Assembly (NCBI RefSeq): GCF_001613245.1
Contig: NZ_BDBZ01000046.1
Coordinates: 51,858 to 115,857, forward strand
Source of the DNA: Nocardia speluncae NBRC 108251
GTDB lineage: Bacteria > Actinomycetota > Actinomycetes > Mycobacteriales > Mycobacteriaceae
Reading direction: 5' to 3'
Length of the DNA stretch: 64,000 nt
How positions within the stretch are numbered: position 1 is the first letter of the stretch; each line of letters starts with the position of its first letter. Under the pieces are notes generated by a model, which was not told the origin of the DNA, made no database searches, and saw only the letters and a program-made list of their open reading frames with translations. Shown one piece after another: positions 51,034-59,976 of this stretch. Both the position numbers and the translations under genes were made by a program.

Positions 51034-52272
51034 ATGAGCACAACCGAGACGGCCGGCAAGGCCGTGAGCACCGAATTCCCGTTCCCGCCGGTGGCCACGA
51101 ACGAAGCGATGGACCGCTATCACGCCATCGCCGCCGAGCGGCCGATGACCAAGATGACGATGCCGTTCGGCGGCGAGGTCTGGGCGATCCACCGCAGCGC
51201 CACGGCCCGGGAGATGCTGGGCGACGGCCGGTTCGTCCGCGAACCATTCCGGACGGGCGAACGGGTGGTGCCGTATTTCGTCGACTTCCCCGATTTCCTG
51301 AAGACCACCATGCAGTTCGAGGACCCGCCACATCACACGAAACTGCGGAAGCTGGTGCAGCGCTCCATTTCCCCGAAACGGGTCAAGGCGATACGTGATT
51401 CGGCGGTGGAGTTCGCCAACCACCTCATCGACGAGATGATCGCCAAAGGCGCGCCGGTCAACCTCGTGGAGGATTACGCCGTGGCGCTGCCTGTGCAGAT
51501 GATCGCGAACCTGCTCGGCGTCCCGCCCGAGGACCGGCCGAAGTTCCAGAAGTGGAGCTCCGCGACGCTGGCGGTGGCGAATATGTCCGAGGAAGAAGTC
51601 GTGGCGAACATGACCGAACTGGTCGTGTACATGATGGGCTTGATCGAGGACCGCCGGAAGAACCCGCGCGAGGATCTGCTCAGCGATCTGGCGAACGCCC
51701 GCGACAAGGACGACAGCCTCACCGACGGCGAAATCATGCCGATTGCGTTGCTGCTGATCGTCGCGGGTTTCGACAATACGGCGAACTTCATCTGCACGGG
51801 CGTGCATTCGCTGCTGCGCAACCCCGATCAACTCGAGATATTTCTCGCGGATCCCGACGGGATGGCACCGACGACAGTGGAGGAAGTCCTGCGGCACGGC
51901 CGGATGGCGGTGGCCGACGTCGTCGCCGGTGGCAGTGGGCTGGTGCCGTTCGTGGCCACCGAGGACGTGGAACTGGATGGTCACCGCATCGCGAAAGGCG
52001 AAGCCGTACTGATCGATCCGGCCTCGGCCAACCACGACGGGACGATCGTCGAGAACGACGCCGTATTCGATATCCGGCGATCGACCAATCCGCACCTGAC
52101 CCTGAGCTACGGCGTCCACCACTGTCTCGGTGCACCACTGGCGCGGATGGAGATGCAGGTCGGGATTGCCGAGCTGTTCAAGCGGCTGCCGGGGGTACGG
52201 CTCGAGGGTGAGGCTGTGGTCGATACGGACAACCTGGTCCAGCCCATCGTCGATCTACCCGTCTCCTGGTAG
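51034..52272 (+). CDS. Cytochrome P450 with intact motifs
   Basis: The 412-residue P450 has all key motifs: I-helix AGFDNT (Ala244-Thr249), ExxR at Glu284-Arg287 (EEVLRHGR), and haem loop LSYGVHHCLGAPLAR with Cys364. It is a class I soluble bacterial P450. The ferredoxin gene follows after 9 bases and a ferredoxin reductase after 3 more, so the electron chain is local. Its substrate is probably the hydrophobic compound handled by the neighbouring SDR and lactonase-like protein. Confidence 0.95.
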   Translation: MSTTETAGKAVSTEFPFPPVATNEAMDRYHAIAAERPMTKMTMPFGGEVWAIHRSATAREMLGDGRFVREPFRTGERVVPYFVDFPDFLKTTMQFEDPPHHTKLRKLVQRSISPKRVKAIRDSAVEFANHLIDEMIAKGAPVNLVEDYAVALPVQMIANLLGVPPEDRPKFQKWSSATLAVANMSEEEVVANMTELVVYMMGLIEDRRKNPREDLLSDLANARDKDDSLTDGEIMPIALLLIVAGFDNTANFICTGVHSLLRNPDQLEIFLADPDGMAPTTVEEVLRHGRMAVADVVAGGSGLVPFVATEDVELDGHRIAKGEAVLIDPASANHDGTIVENDAVFDIRRSTNPHLTLSYGVHHCLGAPLARMEMQVGIAELFKRLPGVRLEGEAVVDTDNLVQPIVDLPVSW

Positions 52273-52281
52273 GGGTTCTCG

Positions 52282-52602
52282 ATGCCGAAAGTGTTCTACA
52301 CCCAGCCCGACGGCGAGGTGAAGGTGATCGACGGCGCCGTGGGCGATTCGGTGATGTCGACCGCCGTGCGCAACGGTGTGCGCGGCATTGTCGGCCAGTG
52401 CGGTGGCACCATGTCGTGTGCGACCTGCCATGTGTACGTCGACCGTGCCGAGCTGGGGTTTTTCCCTGATCCCAGCGACGACGAGGACGATATGCTCGAG
52501 TGCACGGCCGCCGACCGCGCGGACAATTCCCGGCTGTCGTGTCAGCTGGAATTGGCCGACGGCGTCGATCTGCACGTCACCGTCCCCGACGAGCAGGTCT
52601 GA
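52282..52602 (+). CDS. 2Fe-2S ferredoxin (adrenodoxin-type)
   Basis: The 106-residue ferredoxin binds a 2Fe-2S cluster by C-x5-C-x2-C in QCGGTMSCATCHVYV, with the fourth cysteine in SRLSCQLELADG. This is the adrenodoxin/putidaredoxin pattern used by P450s. It sits between the P450 and reductase genes with 9- and 3-base gaps, and almost certainly carries electrons to the P450 at 51034. Confidence 0.95.
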   Translation: MPKVFYTQPDGEVKVIDGAVGDSVMSTAVRNGVRGIVGQCGGTMSCATCHVYVDRAELGFFPDPSDDEDDMLECTAADRADNSRLSCQLELADGVDLHVTVPDEQV

Positions 52603-52605
52603 CCG

Positions 52606-53889
52606 ATGGGGGATCCGGAAACTGTGCCGGGTATCGGTACACCGCCGCGCAGTGTGGTGGTGGTCGGTGCTTCGCACGCCGCCGTCCATCTCGCGGATCG
52701 CCTGCGGGATTTCGGGTATACCGGTGCGATCACTCTCGTCTCCGGCGAACCACGGCTGCCGTACCAGCGTCCGCCACTGTCCAAGGCGTGGTTGAAAGGG
52801 GAGGCGACGAGCGAGTCGCTACTGCTGCGCGCCCCAGCGCACTACGCCGACAAGGACATCGAACTGCTCACCGGTGTGCAGGTCCAGCGAGTGGCCCGCA
52901 CATCGGCGGGTGTCCGGGTCGAGTTCGGGGTCGCGGGCGGCTCGCGCGCCCGGGAGTTCGATCGGCTGGTCCTGGCCACCGGTGCGCGGGCACGCACTCT
53001 GGCCATTCCCGGCTCCGATCACCCCGATGTCGTGCGACTGCGCGACCTCGACCATGCCTCCGCGTTGGCCGAGCGGGTGCGTAAGGGCCCGATCGTGGTG
53101 ATCGGTGGCGGTTTCATCGGCCTCGAGGTTGCCGCCACCGCTCGGGCCCTCGGCACGGAAGTGGCCGTGATCGAGGCCGGCTCGCGGCTGCTGGGGCGTG
53201 CGGTGGGGGAGGGCACCGCGGCGGCGCTGCTCGCGGCGCACCGGGCGATACAGACCGACGTCGTTCTGGACACCCAACCGACGGCGATCACAGTTGCGGG
53301 CGACGGGATACGCGGCGTCCGGTTGAACGGCGGGCGTGAGCTCCCGGCCGCGACGGTACTGGTCGGCATCGGTGCCCAGGCACGCATCGAACTGGCCAGC
53401 CAACTCGGCCTGCACTGTGCGGGCGGAGTAGTGGTCGACGATCGGTGCCTGGCCTCCGACGGCTGGACGCTGGCCATCGGGGACTGCACGACTCGGGTCT
53501 CACCCGCGGGGCACCACTATCGGCTCGAATCGGTGGACAACGCCACCACTCAAGCGGAGGTCGCGGCGGCAGTACTGGCGGGGAGCGCCGCGGCCCCGGC
53601 CTCGCCGGCACCCTGGTTCTGGTCGGATCAGGGCGATCAGAAGTTGCAGATCGTCGGTCTGATCCGTGACTACACATCGGTGGTGGTACGCACCGACCCG
53701 GACAAACCGCGACGCCGGGTCGCCCTGTACTTCGCCGACGACGTGCTTGTCGCCGCCGAATGCCTGAACGCTCCGGCGGATTTCGTGGCGCTGCGATCGG
53801 CACTGAACCGGGGGTGCAACCCGGGCCCGGAAGCGTTGTCCGACAGCAGTATCCCGATCAAGAAGCTGCTGGCGCCGGTCTGCGGCTGA
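52606..53889 (+). CDS. Ferredoxin reductase (FAD, NAD(P)H)
   Basis: The 427-residue flavoprotein has an FAD motif VVVVGASHAAVHLADRLR (about 17-34), PYQRPPLSKAWL, an NAD motif PIVVIGGGFIGLEVAA (about 162-177) and LAIGDCTTR. This is the putidaredoxin-reductase family. It reduces the preceding ferredoxin. A perfect 11-base hairpin follows the stop. The FAD motif has GASHAAV instead of GxGxxG, as in other members. Confidence 0.93.
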   Translation: MGDPETVPGIGTPPRSVVVVGASHAAVHLADRLRDFGYTGAITLVSGEPRLPYQRPPLSKAWLKGEATSESLLLRAPAHYADKDIELLTGVQVQRVARTSAGVRVEFGVAGGSRAREFDRLVLATGARARTLAIPGSDHPDVVRLRDLDHASALAERVRKGPIVVIGGGFIGLEVAATARALGTEVAVIEAGSRLLGRAVGEGTAAALLAAHRAIQTDVVLDTQPTAITVAGDGIRGVRLNGGRELPAATVLVGIGAQARIELASQLGLHCAGGVVVDDRCLASDGWTLAIGDCTTRVSPAGHHYRLESVDNATTQAEVAAAVLAGSAAAPASPAPWFWSDQGDQKLQIVGLIRDYTSVVVRTDPDKPRRRVALYFADDVLVAAECLNAPADFVALRSALNRGCNPGPEALSDSSIPIKKLLAPVCG

Positions 53890-53904
53890 GCGATCGGATC
53901 GGGC

Positions 53905-53931
53905 GCCGCGGCCGGTCGGTCCGGCCGCGGC
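53905..53931 (+). terminator. Perfect GC-rich hairpin terminator
   Basis: Arms of 11 bases (53905-53915, GCCGCGGCCGG, with 53921-53931) and a TCGGT loop lie 16 bases after the reductase stop. It closes the lactonase-SDR-P450-ferredoxin-reductase operon. Confidence 0.8.
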
Positions 53932-54268
53932 CCACCGGCCGCCGCCGATGGGTTCATCCGGATATTTGTTCGGCAGCAATCGAAGCAAGACGATCGTCGA
54001 GTTGACGGCCGACCGCGAACAGCTGGGGAGTGACGGCCCGTTCTCGCTGAATGGGAACATCCTCTGGCGGCGGGGATCTACCGCTGGCTTAATGACCGAT
54101 GGCTGTCGAACGACGCTCCGAGATATCGGCGCACCCGGCAGTTCGCTGCCCATTCGTGCGCTTGCCGCGGGCTGTGGTCCTCGACCCGCTCACCCGGCAA
54201 ATCCGCAACGACAACCCCAGCGCACCTCCTGCGCGACTCTTTCCCGATGATGACAAAGGAGTCGGTCG
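53932..54268. other. Promoter region of the ABC importer operon
   Basis: The 337 bases hold no gene. They should carry the promoter of the SBP gene, which starts with TTG and an AAAGGAG site 8 bases before it. I see no riboswitch-like structure. Confidence 0.4.
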
Positions 54269-55819
54269 TTGAGAATCCGATACCGCGTGACTGCCGCCGT
54301 GAGCGCAGGTGCCGCCATCGCGCTACTGCTCACCTCGTGTTCCGGCGTGGCTGCCGTGGAGCGTAAGCCGGCCGGAGAACCACGCCGCGGGGGAACCGTG
54401 GCATTGGGCTGGAACACCGAGGCCCAGTCGGTCGACCCGGTGACCTGCGCGATCGGCATCGGAGTCGGTCCCTGCCAGGCGATCTACGGCGCCCTGCTCT
54501 ACTACGACGCGGAGACCCGGGAGATCGTGCCCGGGATGGCGGAATCGTTCACCAGCAAGGACGGCAAGGTGTGGACGCTGAAACTGCGTCCGGGTGTGAT
54601 GTTCACCGACGGCACTCCGTTCGACGCTGCTGCGGTGGCCTTCAACTGGCAGCGCGCGCTGGACCCGAGCCAGCTCTCCCCGAGCCGGGCCGCAGCGCAG
54701 ATGATCGGCTGGCAGGTCCTCGACCCGACAACCTTGCGGGTGACATCGGAAAAGGCGAACTACCAGCTCCCCTACCAGCTCACCGAACCGCTGGCGTTCA
54801 TCGGTTCGCCCACGGCCATCCAGCGTAAGGGCGCGGATTTCGCCACTGCGCCGGTCGGTGCCGGTCCCTTCGTGTTCCGGTCCTGGGCCCGCGGCACCGA
54901 AATGGTCCTCGAACGCAATGACGGCTACTGGGACAGCCCGCGACCGTACCTGGACAGGTTCGTCTACAAGACGATCCCGGCCGACGACCAGCGCTACAAC
55001 GCATTACAGGCCGGGGAAGTGGACGTGATGGTAGTGGTCAGCGATAAATACGCCGAACGCGCCCGAGTGGCGGGCCTGGAAGTCGTTCAGTACGCGCAAC
55101 TCGGCGGGAACGGGGTGCGGTTGAACAGCCGGGGCCCGCTCGCCGACCCTGATCTGCGCACCGCGATCGGGAAACTGATCGACAACGAACAGATACGGGC
55201 GGCGGCCTTTCCGGGGGAACAGGGTGCCGAATACTTCGTCGCCGAGGACCAGCCACTGTTCGACGAGGCCGCGAAATGGCCGGAGAAAGATATCGAGGGG
55301 GCACAGCGGCTCGTCGACGGCTACCGGGCCCGGCACGGTGGCGAGAAGATCGTGCTCTCCTACGTCACCACCGCGGGTAGTCCGGTGCTCACCCGGGTTG
55401 CCGAAGTCCTCCAAGCGCAATTACAGCAGGCGGACGGTCTCGAGCTCGAAATCAAGGCTCTCGACGGCGCCGGATATGCGAGCGCATTGGTTTCGGGAAG
55501 CTATGACCTGGTCCTCAACGCGCTCGGCGGCGCGCACCCGGAGAACCTGTACCGGGTGTTCCACACGAACGGCTCCGGCAATACCGCCGACTATTCGAAC
55601 CCGATTGTGGACCGGGCACTGGAGCGGGCCCATGCCTCGAACGATCCGGCTGTGGTCGCGGACGCCTATAAAGCGGCGATCCGGGAGTTGGTGGCCACCA
55701 CCGCCTACCGCTATTGGCGCCCATCCGTCACGAGTTTGATCCTGCGCGCGGACGTATACGGCGTCGAACCGACGTATCAGTACTGGATGCGCCCCGAACT
55801 GGCGTGGATACAGGAATGA
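54269..55819 (+). CDS. Peptide-type ABC substrate-binding lipoprotein (SBP family 5)
   Basis: The 516-residue lipoprotein has a lipobox LLTSC with Cys24 as the lipidation site. Then GGTVALGWNTEAQSVDP, the signature start of oligopeptide/dipeptide/nickel SBPs, and GKVWTLKLRPGVMFTDGTPFDA follow. It delivers ligand to the permeases encoded next. TTG start with AAAGGAG 8 bases upstream. Family 5 proteins bind peptides, opines, nickel complexes or sugar-like solutes; ligand cannot be predicted. It heads a five-gene ABC operon followed by an LLM oxidoreductase. Confidence 0.93.
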   Translation: MRIRYRVTAAVSAGAAIALLLTSCSGVAAVERKPAGEPRRGGTVALGWNTEAQSVDPVTCAIGIGVGPCQAIYGALLYYDAETREIVPGMAESFTSKDGKVWTLKLRPGVMFTDGTPFDAAAVAFNWQRALDPSQLSPSRAAAQMIGWQVLDPTTLRVTSEKANYQLPYQLTEPLAFIGSPTAIQRKGADFATAPVGAGPFVFRSWARGTEMVLERNDGYWDSPRPYLDRFVYKTIPADDQRYNALQAGEVDVMVVVSDKYAERARVAGLEVVQYAQLGGNGVRLNSRGPLADPDLRTAIGKLIDNEQIRAAAFPGEQGAEYFVAEDQPLFDEAAKWPEKDIEGAQRLVDGYRARHGGEKIVLSYVTTAGSPVLTRVAEVLQAQLQQADGLELEIKALDGAGYASALVSGSYDLVLNALGGAHPENLYRVFHTNGSGNTADYSNPIVDRALERAHASNDPAVVADAYKAAIRELVATTAYRYWRPSVTSLILRADVYGVEPTYQYWMRPELAWIQE

Positions 55820-55874
55820 GGTACAACATGAATGCCTGTGCCCGCGGCACCCGCCAGTATCGGTGGGCCGGCCG

Positions 55875-56822
55875 ATGACAAGACGCGTGCTCGCTGTCTA
55901 CCTCGCGAAACTGGTCGCCGTGCTGGTTCTGGTCAGCATTTCGACCTTCCTGCTGCTGGAGATGACTCCGGGAGACCCGCTGGCCACCTTGTTACCCGAG
56001 GGCGCCACCCCGGAGATGCGTGCCGCGGCGGCCGAACGGTTCGGTCTCGACGGGCCCCTGCTGCAACGGTATTTCGAGTGGCTGGGCTCCGCACTGCAAG
56101 GCGATCTGGGTCGCTCGATGCAGTCACAGTTACCGGTCACCGATGCCATCCTCGACCGTTTGCCGGTCACTCTGGAGCTTGCCGGGCTGTCGATACTCGT
56201 CGCGCTGGCCGTTGCCGTTCCCGTCGGTGTCCTGGCCGGCTACCGCCCCGGCGGTGTGGCGGACCGGATCACCACGGTCCTGTGCTCGGTGACGCTGTCG
56301 ATTCCCAGCTTTCTGCTCGGTGTCCTGCTCGTCTTCGTGTTCGCGGTGTCGATGCAGGCATTGCCGGTGATCGGCTGGACGCCACTGCCGGAGGGGCTCG
56401 GCCCGCACCTGAGCGGATTGATACTCCCCGTCGCGACGCTGGCCGCCATCGAGGCCGTCGCCTTCATTCGCCTGCTGCGCAACGATATGGTCGCGACGCT
56501 GCAGCAGGATTTCGTCCTGTCCGCCCGGGCGCGTGGCATCCCGACCCGCCGGATCCTGTTCGTGCACGCATTGCGACCGTCGGCTTTCTCCCTGCTCACT
56601 GTGCTCGGCGTATCGATGGGCCGGCTGATCGGCGGCACGGTGATCGTCGAATCCCTGTTCGCACTTCCCGGCCTGGGATCCCTCGTCCTCACCGCGATCA
56701 ACTCCCGTGACTACCTGCTCGTGCAGGGCATCGTCCTGGTTGTCGCGGTGGGCTACGTCCTGATCAACGCGGTGGTCGATATGGCCTATCCCTTACTCGA
56801 CCCGAGAGTGAGAGCGTCATGA
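55875..56822 (+). CDS. ABC importer permease (DppB-like)
   Basis: The 315-residue membrane protein has MTPGDPLATLLPEGATPE near the start and the DppB-type GLDGPLLQRYFEWLG. The inner-membrane coupling loop is ARARGIPTRRILFVHALRPSA, followed by GGTVIVESLFALPGLG. About six transmembrane segments are visible. GTG at 55863 is an alternative start; ATG at 55875 is used. Its stop overlaps the start of the next permease by 4 bases (ATGA). Confidence 0.92.
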   Translation: MTRRVLAVYLAKLVAVLVLVSISTFLLLEMTPGDPLATLLPEGATPEMRAAAAERFGLDGPLLQRYFEWLGSALQGDLGRSMQSQLPVTDAILDRLPVTLELAGLSILVALAVAVPVGVLAGYRPGGVADRITTVLCSVTLSIPSFLLGVLLVFVFAVSMQALPVIGWTPLPEGLGPHLSGLILPVATLAAIEAVAFIRLLRNDMVATLQQDFVLSARARGIPTRRILFVHALRPSAFSLLTVLGVSMGRLIGGTVIVESLFALPGLGSLVLTAINSRDYLLVQGIVLVVAVGYVLINAVVDMAYPLLDPRVRAS

Positions 56823-57727
56823 GCACATCCCTCGAGAAATCGGCACCCGCCCGGCCGGTGCCACCGGCAGCGCCGCCCGATTCGGTGCCGGCCGACGGGC
56901 CACCCGGCCGCCGTACCCGCCGCAATATCGGTGCTCTGTGCGGAGCTGTCTGGCTGATCGTGATCACGCTCGCCGCCGTGGCGGCGCCGGTGCTGCCGCT
57001 GCCCGACCCGGGCAAGATCACCGATCAGTACTCGATCCGGCCGTTCCGGCAGGCCGCGCATATCCTCGGCACCGATCCGCTCGGACGCGACCTGTTGAGC
57101 CGGGTCATCCACGGTGCCCAGATCTCACTGGCCGTCGCGATCGGCGCGACGCTTCTCGCGCTCGTGATCGGCACCGCGCTCGGGCTGACCGCAGGTTTCT
57201 TCCGCAGCAAGGTGGATATCGCCTTCGATATCGGTACCAACACCGTGCTCGCGTTTCCGCCGTTGATCCTGCTCATCGCCCTGGTCGCCGTAATGGAGCC
57301 CAGTATCGGGACGCTGACGGTCGGGCTCGGCCTGGTGGGTATGCCGACCTTTGCGCGGATCGCGCGGGCGAACACCATCGCCTTCGCCGGCCGGGAATTT
57401 GTCACCGCATCGAAATCGCTGGGTGCCAGTACGTTTCGGATCCTCGTGCGGGAAATTCTGCCCAATGTCGCGCTTCCGGTGTTCTCCTTCGCGATCGTCG
57501 TCGCGGCGACGCTGGTGGTGGCCGAGGGGTCACTGAGCTTCCTCGGACTCGGCGTACCGCCGCCCGCACCGAGCTGGGGCGGCATGATCGCGGCCGAGCG
57601 GGAAAGTCTGTACGAAAGCCCCTACCTCGTGCTCGTGCCAGGGATGTTCTTCTTCCTCACCGTGCTGTCGCTCAATATGACCGGCGACTGGGCACGTGAC
57701 CGCATCGGACGGGAGTCGGCGCTGTGA
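56819..57727 (+). CDS. ABC importer permease (DppC-like)
   Basis: The 302-residue protein has a 35-residue proline-rich cytoplasmic lead, then a DppC-type LGTDPLGRDLLSRVIHGAQI and the coupling helix SKSLGASTFRILVREILPNV. The family motif EGSLSFLGLGVPPPAPSWGGM closes it. It overlaps the preceding permease by 4 bases and its stop overlaps the first ATPase gene. Together with the first permease it forms the importer channel. Confidence 0.93.
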   Translation: MSTSLEKSAPARPVPPAAPPDSVPADGPPGRRTRRNIGALCGAVWLIVITLAAVAAPVLPLPDPGKITDQYSIRPFRQAAHILGTDPLGRDLLSRVIHGAQISLAVAIGATLLALVIGTALGLTAGFFRSKVDIAFDIGTNTVLAFPPLILLIALVAVMEPSIGTLTVGLGLVGMPTFARIARANTIAFAGREFVTASKSLGASTFRILVREILPNVALPVFSFAIVVAATLVVAEGSLSFLGLGVPPPAPSWGGMIAAERESLYESPYLVLVPGMFFFLTVLSLNMTGDWARDRIGRESAL

Positions 57728-58857
57728 CATCTGCTGACAAGGTCGAGACTCGCGCTGTTCCGGCAGCCCCGGGGCCGGGGAATTCCGTTCCGCCGCCGGC
57801 GCTCGCTCTCGCTGATCTGCGGGTATGGTTCGACACCCCGCGCGGTATGGTTCGCGCGGTCGACGGGGTCGATCTGACGGTCGCCGCGGGAACAACGCTC
57901 GGTGTCGTCGGAGAATCGGGTTCGGGTAAATCGGTGCTCGCGCGTGCGGTCATGAATATTCTCCCGCGCAACAGCACGGTTCGTCCCGGCTCCCGGATCG
58001 AGATAGGCGGACGCGATACCGCCGACCTCGACAGGGCCGAGGCGCGCGCGCTCTGGGGTTCCCGGATCGCCATGGTGTTCCAGGACCCGATGACCTCGCT
58101 CACCCCCGTCCTCACCGTCGGCGCGCAACTCACCGAAACCCTGCGCCGGCACCTACCGCTGTCGCGAGCCGAAGCGGCGCGGCGCGGCGAGGAACTGCTC
58201 ATCTCGGTGGGGATCCCGGACGCGCGCAAACGGCTCCGCCAGTACCCGCACAACCTCTCCGGTGGTATGCGCCAACGTGTGGTGATCGCTCTGGCACTCG
58301 CCTGTTCGCCACGGCTGCTGATCGCCGACGAACCCACCACAGCGCTCGATGTGACGGTGCAACACCAGATCCTGACCTTGCTGGCCCGGCTACAGCAAGA
58401 GAACGAGATGGCGATGGTGCTGATCACCCACGATCTCGGCGTCGTGGCCGGTCGCACCGACGAAATCGCCGTGATGTACGCGGGCCGGATCGTCGAGCAG
58501 GCACCCACCGAGGAACTGTTCCGGGCCACCCGGCACCCCTACACGCAGGCGCTGCTCCGCTCCATTCCACGACTGGCCGCCCCCAGCCATACCAGGCTGG
58601 AGGCCATCCCCGGACGACCGCCCACCATCATCGATCCGCCACCCGGCTGCGCGTTCGCGCCTCGCTGCCGGTACGCCCGGCCACGATGCCTGTCCGAAAC
58701 ACCGCAGCTGATCGAGGCACCGAACAGTGGCGGCCGACATCGCCTCGCCTGTTTCCATCCCGTCGGGACCCCCGAAGGGGACGAGGCGCAGACCACGAAT
58801 CTGGCAGCGGGCGTTTCGGCGGCCGGACTGCCGATGGACTCCAGGAGCGTGCACTGA
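57724..58857 (+). CDS. ABC importer ATPase (DppD-like)
   Basis: The 377-residue ATPase has Walker A GESGSGKS (about 63-70), signature LSGGMRQRV and Walker B LLIADEPTTALDVT. The C-terminal oligopeptide-transporter extension has a cysteine cluster GCAFAPRCRYARPRC, which in related ATPases binds an Fe-S cluster. GTG start overlaps the permease stop by 4 bases. An N-terminal tail of about 30 residues is longer than in many homologues. Confidence 0.93.
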   Translation: MTSADKVETRAVPAAPGPGNSVPPPALALADLRVWFDTPRGMVRAVDGVDLTVAAGTTLGVVGESGSGKSVLARAVMNILPRNSTVRPGSRIEIGGRDTADLDRAEARALWGSRIAMVFQDPMTSLTPVLTVGAQLTETLRRHLPLSRAEAARRGEELLISVGIPDARKRLRQYPHNLSGGMRQRVVIALALACSPRLLIADEPTTALDVTVQHQILTLLARLQQENEMAMVLITHDLGVVAGRTDEIAVMYAGRIVEQAPTEELFRATRHPYTQALLRSIPRLAAPSHTRLEAIPGRPPTIIDPPPGCAFAPRCRYARPRCLSETPQLIEAPNSGGRHRLACFHPVGTPEGDEAQTTNLAAGVSAAGLPMDSRSVH

Positions 58858-58858
58858 A

Positions 58859-59872
58859 ATGGCCGGTACCGGAACTGCCCATCTGCGTGACGACGACGCC
58901 GAGGTGGTCCTGCGCGTCCAGGACCTCGTGGTCGAATACCCCACAGCCCACTCGGGCAAGGTCCACGCTGTCTCGAATGTGAGTCTCGATATCCGGCGCG
59001 GGGAAACCCTCGGACTCGTCGGCGAATCCGGTTGCGGGAAATCCACTCTCGCCAAGGCCATCATGCAGCTCCCGGCCCCCACGTCGGGCCGGGTGCTGTT
59101 CAACGGCGAGGATCTCACCACCCTGTCCGCGCGCGGTCTGCGTTCGGCGCGACGCCCTATCCAGATGATCTTCCAGGACCCGATCTCGTCGTTGAATCCA
59201 CTACGAAGGGTGCGACAGATTGTCGCGGAGGGTTTGGAAGTCGCCGGTGGCCACAGCAAAACCCAGCGCGCCGAATTGGTCGACACCATGCTCGAATCGG
59301 TGGGTCTCGATCCGGGCGCGGCCGGTGACCGGAGGCCACACGAGTTCTCCGGCGGCCAGTGCCAGCGAATCTCGATCGCGCGCGCGATGGTCCTCGAACC
59401 GGAGGTGGTGATCTGCGATGAGCCGGTATCGGCCCTGGACGTCTCGGTGCAGGCCCAGATCCTGAACCTGCTCGAGGATATGAAGGATCGCTACGATCTG
59501 ACGCTGCTGTTCATCGCCCACGATCTCGCGGTGGTGAAGAACATCAGCGATCGGGTGGTCGTCATGTATCTCGGGAAGATCTGCGAGGTCGGCGCACCCG
59601 ATTCGCTCTACGCCCGGCCCGCCCATCCGTACACCGCCGCGCTGCTGTCGGCGGTCCCGGAGCCGGACCCTGCGATCGCGCCGAACACCAGCACCCTGTC
59701 GGGCGATCTGCCCTCGCCGCACGACCCGCCGTCGGGTTGCCGGTTCCGCACCCGATGTCCCCGGGCCAGTGCACTGTGCGCGAGCACCGAGCCGGAGATC
59801 CGCGAGGTCCGTCCCCAGCACTATGTAGCGTGCCATTTCCCGAACGACCTGGAGTCGTTCGCGGCCGAGTGA
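58859..59872 (+). CDS. ABC importer ATPase (DppF-like)
   Basis: The 337-residue ATPase has Walker A GESGCGKST, signature FSGGQCQRISIAR and Walker B VVICDEPVSALDVS. Its C-terminal extension holds GCRFRTRCPRASALC, the second Dpp/Opp cysteine cluster. It follows the first ATPase by 1 base; the ATG at 58859 is chosen because the longer frame runs over the previous gene. It forms the heterodimeric motor with the DppD-like protein. Confidence 0.92.
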   Translation: MAGTGTAHLRDDDAEVVLRVQDLVVEYPTAHSGKVHAVSNVSLDIRRGETLGLVGESGCGKSTLAKAIMQLPAPTSGRVLFNGEDLTTLSARGLRSARRPIQMIFQDPISSLNPLRRVRQIVAEGLEVAGGHSKTQRAELVDTMLESVGLDPGAAGDRRPHEFSGGQCQRISIARAMVLEPEVVICDEPVSALDVSVQAQILNLLEDMKDRYDLTLLFIAHDLAVVKNISDRVVVMYLGKICEVGAPDSLYARPAHPYTAALLSAVPEPDPAIAPNTSTLSGDLPSPHDPPSGCRFRTRCPRASALCASTEPEIREVRPQHYVACHFPNDLESFAAE

Positions 59873-59976
59873 TCGGCATACGAAACCGCGCCGGGCCCAA
59901 GGGCCGCCCGCCCCCCCGCGAAGACCCTCTGTACCAGCTGCCGGGCCGACCACCGAACCGAAAGGACTCGCGACCA

